Below, piece after piece: positions 31,832 to 35,949 of a stretch of DNA of 35,949 nt. The DNA is taken from the NCBI GenBank assembly GCA_017858515.1, contig JAFMBM010000031.1, positions 1 to 35,949 of the forward strand, written 5' to 3'. The DNA is from Cryomorphaceae bacterium. GTDB lineage: Bacteria > Bacteroidota > Bacteroidia > Flavobacteriales > Schleiferiaceae. The position numbers and the translations under genes were made by a program. The notes beneath the pieces are model-generated. The model searched no databases, was not told the DNA's origin, and saw only the letters and a list, made by a program, of their open reading frames with translations. The number at the start of each line of letters is the position of its first letter. Positions within the stretch are counted from its first letter, which is position 1.

Positions 31832-33231
31832 AAAAACTACCACTTCACACCAAAATCATTTTAGGTCTACTAGCTGGTGTTCTTTGGGCTCTTGTTGGTG
31901 CCCAATTTGGTTTTTCAAAATTCACTTTAGATTGGATCGCTCCTTTTGGAACCATCTTTATCAATTTGTTGAAGCTCATTGCCATTCCTCTCGTCTTATT
32001 TTCTATCATAACGGGTATACTTTCTTTTGGAGATGTAAGGGCGCTAGGAAGAATGGGTGCTAAAACCCTGCTCTTCTATCTGCTCACCACCACATTTGCA
32101 ATTAGCGTTGGCCTAGTGTTGGTAAACCTCTTCAAACCAGGAAAGCACATAGATGAAAATCAACGGATTGCCAATAGAATTAGTTATGAATTATGGCTAA
32201 GTCAGAATCCAGATATTGAAAAGAAAGACGATCTGAACTTACTGCAAAACCCTGAATACAGCACCTATTTGGACGAAGCCGAAAAAAGCTTAGCTGAAAT
32301 GAGTAACAATGAAATGGTTCAGTCTAAAATGAAACAGGCTTCATCCACTAAGGGTTCCGGGCCACTGCAATTCATTGTAGATATGGTTCCCAGCAATATA
32401 TTTTTAAGCTTTAACGATAGCCTGATGCTTCAGGTTATTTTCTTCGCCCTCTTTTTTGGACTTACGCTTATTAGTCTTCCACCTGATAAAGTGGCTGGTA
32501 TGACAGCCTTTTGTATCAGTGGCAATGAAATATTTTTAAAGATGGTAGATCTTGTAATGTCTGCCGCACCCTATTTTGTATTTGCACTAATGGCCGGAAC
32601 AATGGCCGACCTGGCAGGAGATAGTCCCGCTGCTATGTTAAGCGTATTCCAAGCCCTAGGATGGTATTCATTGGTGGTTGTTTTTGGATTAGTTATTATG
32701 GCCTTTGTTATCTACCCAGCTATTGTACTTGCGCTTAACAAGAAACTGACTTATAGAAGTTTTTACAAGGCTATTAGTCCTGCTCAATTCATGGCCTTTT
32801 CTACCAGTAGTTCGGCTGCAACCCTTCCTGTTACAATGGAGGTGGTACATGAAAACTTAAAAGTTCCTGAACGCATTTCCAGCTTTGTTTTGCCAATAGG
32901 TGCGACAGTAAATATGGATGGAACCAGTCTTTATCAGGCAGTAGCTGTTGTTTTCTTGGCACAATTTCACATGGTAGATCTTGACCTTGCTCAACAAGCA
33001 ACCATCGTACTTACGGCCACCCTAGCTTCTATTGGTTCTGCCGCCGTACCTAGTGCAGGAATTATTATGCTCATCATCGTTTTAGAATCGGTTGGATTAA
33101 ACCCTGCATGGATTGCGATAATCTTTCCGATTGATCGCATACTAGATATGTGTAGAACCGTTGTTAATGTTACGGGCGATATTGCTGTTACAACGGCTAT
33201 AGCGGCCAGCGAAAATGCTACAGAAAAATGA
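31828..33231 (+). CDS. Dicarboxylate/amino acid:cation symporter (DAACS family)
   Basis: Secondary transporter of the GltP/DctA (SLC1-like) family, 467 residues. Membrane helices run from about residue 8; the serine-rich re-entrant loop FSTSSSAATLP and the substrate/Na+ site VNMDGTSLYQAVAVVFLAQ are present, followed by SIGSAAVPSAGI (second hairpin) and the final helix with DRILDMCRTVVNVTGD. It takes up glutamate, aspartate or C4-dicarboxylates with Na+ or H+. A hydrophilic insertion (about 107-175) lies between early helices and is longer than in E. coli GltP. It overlaps aroC and the next gene by 4 bp each, so the three are translationally coupled. Confidence 0.94.
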   Translation: MKKLPLHTKIILGLLAGVLWALVGAQFGFSKFTLDWIAPFGTIFINLLKLIAIPLVLFSIITGILSFGDVRALGRMGAKTLLFYLLTTTFAISVGLVLVNLFKPGKHIDENQRIANRISYELWLSQNPDIEKKDDLNLLQNPEYSTYLDEAEKSLAEMSNNEMVQSKMKQASSTKGSGPLQFIVDMVPSNIFLSFNDSLMLQVIFFALFFGLTLISLPPDKVAGMTAFCISGNEIFLKMVDLVMSAAPYFVFALMAGTMADLAGDSPAAMLSVFQALGWYSLVVVFGLVIMAFVIYPAIVLALNKKLTYRSFYKAISPAQFMAFSTSSSAATLPVTMEVVHENLKVPERISSFVLPIGATVNMDGTSLYQAVAVVFLAQFHMVDLDLAQQATIVLTATLASIGSAAVPSAGIIMLIIVLESVGLNPAWIAIIFPIDRILDMCRTVVNVTGDIAVTTAIAASENATEK

Positions 33232-35192
33232 TTGAAAATAGAATCTCTTTAACCGCATCTATTCTCTTCCTTCTGCTCTTTCCCTTTGGTCATCTTAAAG
33301 CTCAGCCTGATCTTGGGGAATGCAGTCAAAGCGTCAACGACTTGGCATCAAGTCAAATCCCTAAGGCTCAAAAGGCATGGAAACGAGGCGATTATCAAGA
33401 AACACAGCGCTATCTTGAAAAAGCAGTAGATTTCGATCCACAGTTTGCAGATGCCAATTATTTATTGGGTGAATTATACCTTAAAAAGGGACAATTATCT
33501 GGTACTGAAGCCTGTTGGGAAAAGGTTCTTAAAGCCTGTCCAGAATATAAGGCAGATCTATACTTTTATTTAGGTGTACTACTTGTTGAATCTGGCAAGG
33601 AAAAAAGGGGGATTGAACTCCTCGAGACTTATGTAAAGCATCCAGAACGAGATCCTGCTTTGGTTTTTCAAGCTCAAGAGGTTTTAGAAGAAAAGCAGAT
33701 TATTTTGAAACTAAAGTCATCTGCGGTGCCTTTTAATCCTAGACCCGTTCCTGGCATTAGTACGCCTGACGATGAATATCTAGGTTGTATTTCCCCCGAT
33801 ATGGATCTATTCTTCTTTACTCGAAAACTAAAGCGAAGAAATAAATACGATGGCCCAGCGGGTGGAACACGTTTGGTGGAAGAGTTCACCATTTCCAAAA
33901 GAAGTAATGATCGATATCCGGCTGGAATTCCACTTCGCACCCCTTTCAACGATAAATACAATGAAGGTGGACCCAGTATAACCGCAGATAATTCGGAGCT
34001 CTTCTTTACCATTTGCGAACCCAATGACACCGGATATTTAAATTGTGACCTTTGGTATACTCGTCAATTAAATGGAGATTGGGATCCATTAAAACCGCTG
34101 CCGGAGCCCATTAACCAACCTAATAGTTGGGAATCTCAGCCTTCCATTTCTGCCAATGGTGATCTACTTTTTTTTGCGAGTAATAGAAAAGGCGGTTTAG
34201 GCGGAATTGATCTGTATATGTGTCATAGAATGGCAGATGGAAGCTGGGGGCCTCCCATAAATTTGGGTAAGGATGTGAATACTAGAGGAAATGAAAAAAC
34301 ACCCTTTCTACATTCAGATTCTCGAACTCTGTATTTCAGTAGTGATGGATTACCAGGTGTAGGCGGATTTGATATTTTCTACACTCGGCTAATAGATGAC
34401 CGCTGGCAAAAACCAGAGAATATTGGATACCCAATTAATAATGAGCAAGATAATCTCGGACTTTTTGTAAGTTTAGATGGAAAAACGGCCTATTTCTCAA
34501 CCAAGCAACTCTCCAGTAGAAAAGATTATGACATCTACTATTTCGAATTACCTGAAAAGGTTAGACCGGAAAAAGTAACCTTATTAAGAGGAACATTGCA
34601 AGACGAGTCTGGAAGGGCAGTTACTGATGCGAAATTGGAGCTAAAGAACCTAAAAACGCAGGAGAAAATTGATATTAGAGTAAATGAGCTGAGTGGAAAT
34701 TACACCGCTGCCGTTCGTTCCTCAAAAGGCGAAAATCATATGTTAACGGTCAAAAAGAAAGAAATAGCCTTTAGCGCTCGATTAATTGATGAAAAATCTA
34801 ATAGCGGATTAATCTCTGGAGAGCTGGAAGCCAGCGCTTTAAGATCAGGGAGAGAGTTTAAGTTAAACGATATTTATTTCGAAAGCAACTCATCTGAACT
34901 CAATCTAGGAGCGCGGAATGTTTTAGATGAATTTGCTTCGTTCTTAAATGAAAACCCCTCCGTTCGTGTAGAAATTCAAGGACATACAGACGAAGTAGGA
35001 AGTGTTGAAGCCAATCGTGTTCTTTCTTCAGACAGAGCAAAGGTGGTTTATAATTATCTAGTGCAGAAGGGCATACATTCTTCTCGATTGTCTCATAAAG
35101 GATATGGAAGCGCCAAACCGATTGCCAACAATAATACGGAGGAAGGAAAGGCTAAAAACAGAAGAACTGTTTTTGTTATAAAATCGAATTAA
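33228..35192 (+). CDS. PorE-like OmpA-family protein (TPR, PD40 propeller, CRD, OmpA_C)
   Basis: Exported 654-residue envelope protein. Domains in order: signal peptide about 1-25 (ending LKA-QPD, no lipobox), TPR repeats about 45-150, a PD40/WD40-like beta-propeller about 170-440 with repeated SPDMDLFFFT-, SANGDLLFFAS- and SDSRTLYFSS-type blades, a carboxypeptidase-regulatory-like beta domain about 450-515, and an OmpA C-terminal peptidoglycan-binding domain about 544-654 with Asp588 in QGHTDE and Arg603. This order matches PorE of the type IX secretion system, which anchors the machinery to peptidoglycan. Bacteroidota encode several proteins of this layout, so PorE identity is probable rather than certain. 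The operon ends at a terminator. Confidence 0.88.
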   Translation: MIENRISLTASILFLLLFPFGHLKAQPDLGECSQSVNDLASSQIPKAQKAWKRGDYQETQRYLEKAVDFDPQFADANYLLGELYLKKGQLSGTEACWEKVLKACPEYKADLYFYLGVLLVESGKEKRGIELLETYVKHPERDPALVFQAQEVLEEKQIILKLKSSAVPFNPRPVPGISTPDDEYLGCISPDMDLFFFTRKLKRRNKYDGPAGGTRLVEEFTISKRSNDRYPAGIPLRTPFNDKYNEGGPSITADNSELFFTICEPNDTGYLNCDLWYTRQLNGDWDPLKPLPEPINQPNSWESQPSISANGDLLFFASNRKGGLGGIDLYMCHRMADGSWGPPINLGKDVNTRGNEKTPFLHSDSRTLYFSSDGLPGVGGFDIFYTRLIDDRWQKPENIGYPINNEQDNLGLFVSLDGKTAYFSTKQLSSRKDYDIYYFELPEKVRPEKVTLLRGTLQDESGRAVTDAKLELKNLKTQEKIDIRVNELSGNYTAAVRSSKGENHMLTVKKKEIAFSARLIDEKSNSGLISGELEASALRSGREFKLNDIYFESNSSELNLGARNVLDEFASFLNENPSVRVEIQGHTDEVGSVEANRVLSSDRAKVVYNYLVQKGIHSSRLSHKGYGSAKPIANNNTEEGKAKNRRTVFVIKSN

Positions 35193-35222
35193 TTAACAAA
35201 CATATTTCGGCCTAGCGAAAAC

Positions 35223-35254
35223 AAAAAAGCCCCGCAAATGCGAGGCTTTTTTTT
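35223..35254 (+). terminator. Intrinsic terminator after the PorE-like gene
   Basis: AAAAAAGCC-C-CGCA pairs with TGCG-A-GGCTTTTTT (one mismatch) around a 2-nt loop, with a T run to 35254. The A run on the left means it can also work for rplS, which converges on it from 35277. Confidence 0.85.
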
Positions 35255-35276
35255 ATGAATATACTTTTAGAATAAA

Positions 35277-35630
35277 TTATCCTCTTCTCTTTTCCTTAAT
35301 ACGAGCGGCCTTACCGGTAAGCTCTCTTTGGTAGAAAATACGCGCTCTACGAACACGACCTTCGCGATTCATTTCTATTTTCTCAATTGCAGGTGCATTC
35401 AACGGAAAAATACGCTCTACTCCTACACTACCAGACATCTTGCGGATAGTAAAAGTTTCTGTTGCCCCTGATCCACGACGTTGTAAAACAACACCTTTAA
35501 AAAACTGGGTACGCACTTTCTGTCCCTCACGAATTTGGTAATACACAGTAATAGTGTCACCAGCAGAAAAATCAGGCAACTCTTTCTTCTCTATCAGAGT
35601 GTCCTGTACATAACGGATTAAATCTTCCAT
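35277..35630 (-). CDS. rplS: 50S ribosomal protein L19
   Basis: Ribosomal protein bL19, 117 residues, located at the 30S-50S interface. Conserved segments are FSAGDTITVYYQIREGQKVRTQ, FKGVVLQRRGSG, ETFTIRKMS-GVGVERIFP-like residues, and the basic C-terminus VRRARIFYQRELTGKAARIKEKR. It is not in the usual rpsP-rimM-trmD-rplS operon here but stands alone, with its own promoter about 80 bp upstream. Confidence 0.97.
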   Translation of the reverse strand: MEDLIRYVQDTLIEKKELPDFSAGDTITVYYQIREGQKVRTQFFKGVVLQRRGSGATETFTIRKMSGSVGVERIFPLNAPAIEKIEMNREGRVRRARIFYQRELTGKAARIKEKRRG

Positions 35631-35717
35631 ACTAATTATGTAATTTAAGTGTCTACATTCACCATCTTTTGGCCAGCGGTTGACAGTTTATCCCCTTAAT
35701 TTGGGGCTGCAAAAATA
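35631..35717 (-). promoter_or_regulatory. rplS promoter and leader
   Basis: On the minus strand TATTTTTG (35717-35710) is an exact -7 match. The resulting leader of about 75 nt begins almost at once with a hairpin: CCCC (35703-35706 on minus), a 7-nt loop, GGGG (35692-35695). A second potential element, the palindrome TGGCCA, follows. The compact hairpin at the 5' end resembles autoregulatory leaders of ribosomal proteins, but I cannot assign it to a known class. Confidence 0.4.
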
Positions 35718-35926
35718 ATAAAGATTTTTGAATAATTAGATTAACCTCAATAGGTTGAATAAAAAACATTCTTCCATCCTCGATTGATTTTAAAAACCAA
35801 GCCTTTTGATAAGAACGAACCATCCAACTCAATCTAAGAATGCAGATTCAATTCAGACAAGCAGCAAAACTGTGATTAACTTTGAGCACTGGGTAATTGG
35901 TTCATAGAATCCATAGGAACAAAGCA
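35718..35926. other. AT-rich intergenic region at the right edge
   Basis: No reading frame of useful length. A small inverted repeat AACCT-CAAT-AGGTT lies at 35743-35756. TAACTTTG at 35877-35884 is an exact plus-strand -7 box match, suggesting a promoter for a gene that begins near the window end. Confidence 0.4.
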
Positions 35927-35949
35927 ATGACGAATTTTTCACTTGAAGG
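35927..35949 (+). CDS. Possible start of a gene cut by the window end
   Basis: ATG at 35927 opens a frame (Met-Thr-Asn-Phe-Ser-Leu-Glu) that runs off the window. It lies about 43 bp after the exact -7 box TAACTTTG (35877-35884). With only seven codons no function can be inferred, and the call rests on the promoter match alone. Confidence 0.25.

Overview
The window looks like a chromosomal segment of a Bacteroidota bacterium, most likely of the Flavobacteriales or a neighbouring order. The signs are two proteins with type IX secretion (T9SS) C-terminal sorting domains, an OmpA-family protein with PorE-like architecture, several promoters with the Bacteroidota -7 element TAnnTTTG, almost no Shine-Dalgarno sequences, a TIGR03643/DUF2805 gene, and the rpsF-rpsR-rplI order. 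The DNA is moderately AT-rich. There are no tRNA, rRNA, CRISPR or insertion-sequence signatures. This assignment comes from gene content read by eye.

Layout. 1-0.9 kb: a coiled-coil protein of unknown function (-). 0.9-2.4 kb: no credible gene; a strongly pyrimidine-rich stretch holds a 21-bp tandem array that runs into a 43-bp tandem array. 2.4-4.0 kb: a secreted GH16 beta-glucanase (+). 4.0-8.1 kb: a minus-strand operon of an MFS exporter, a MacB-like permease, ribF, a TIGR03643 protein and a small LRR protein. 8.2-11.7 kb: a minus-strand operon pyrR-pyrB-hypothetical-T9SS protein-rnz. 11.9-17.4 kb: plus-strand genes for a Cys/Met-metabolism PLP enzyme, HtpG and a TMTC-like membrane protein with TPRs. 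17.4-25.1 kb: a minus-strand exopolysaccharide (EPS) cluster of flippase, sigma54-type regulator, HPt protein, receiver protein, initiating sugar transferase, short TolC-like protein and Wzc-like co-polymerase. 25.2-27.8 kb: rpsF-rpsR-rplI and rimO (+). 27.8-30.7 kb: hutI-ftcD of histidine degradation (-). 30.8-35.2 kb: aroC, a dicarboxylate/amino-acid symporter and a PorE-like OmpA protein, joined by ATGA overlaps (+). 35.3-35.6 kb: rplS (-). A further gene may start at the right edge.

The EPS cluster is the most interesting part. A sigma54-type response regulator, an HPt phosphotransfer protein and a stand-alone receiver sit directly upstream of an initiating sugar transferase whose own N-terminus is a receiver-like domain with Glu at the phospho-acceptor position. 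This looks like a phosphorelay built into an EPS operon. Five of its seven genes (flippase, HPt, receiver, sugar transferase, TolC-like) each carry exactly one frameshift or nonsense codon, while I see no disruption in genes outside the cluster. The cluster therefore appears to be decaying or switched off, unless the changes are local sequence errors.

Elsewhere the genes are mainly housekeeping: pyrimidine synthesis, flavin cofactors, translation, protein folding, shikimate pathway and histidine catabolism. Several promoters place the -7 box only 4-6 bp before the start codon, which suggests leaderless or nearly leaderless transcripts, including for pyrR, where there is then no room for a PyrR-type attenuator.
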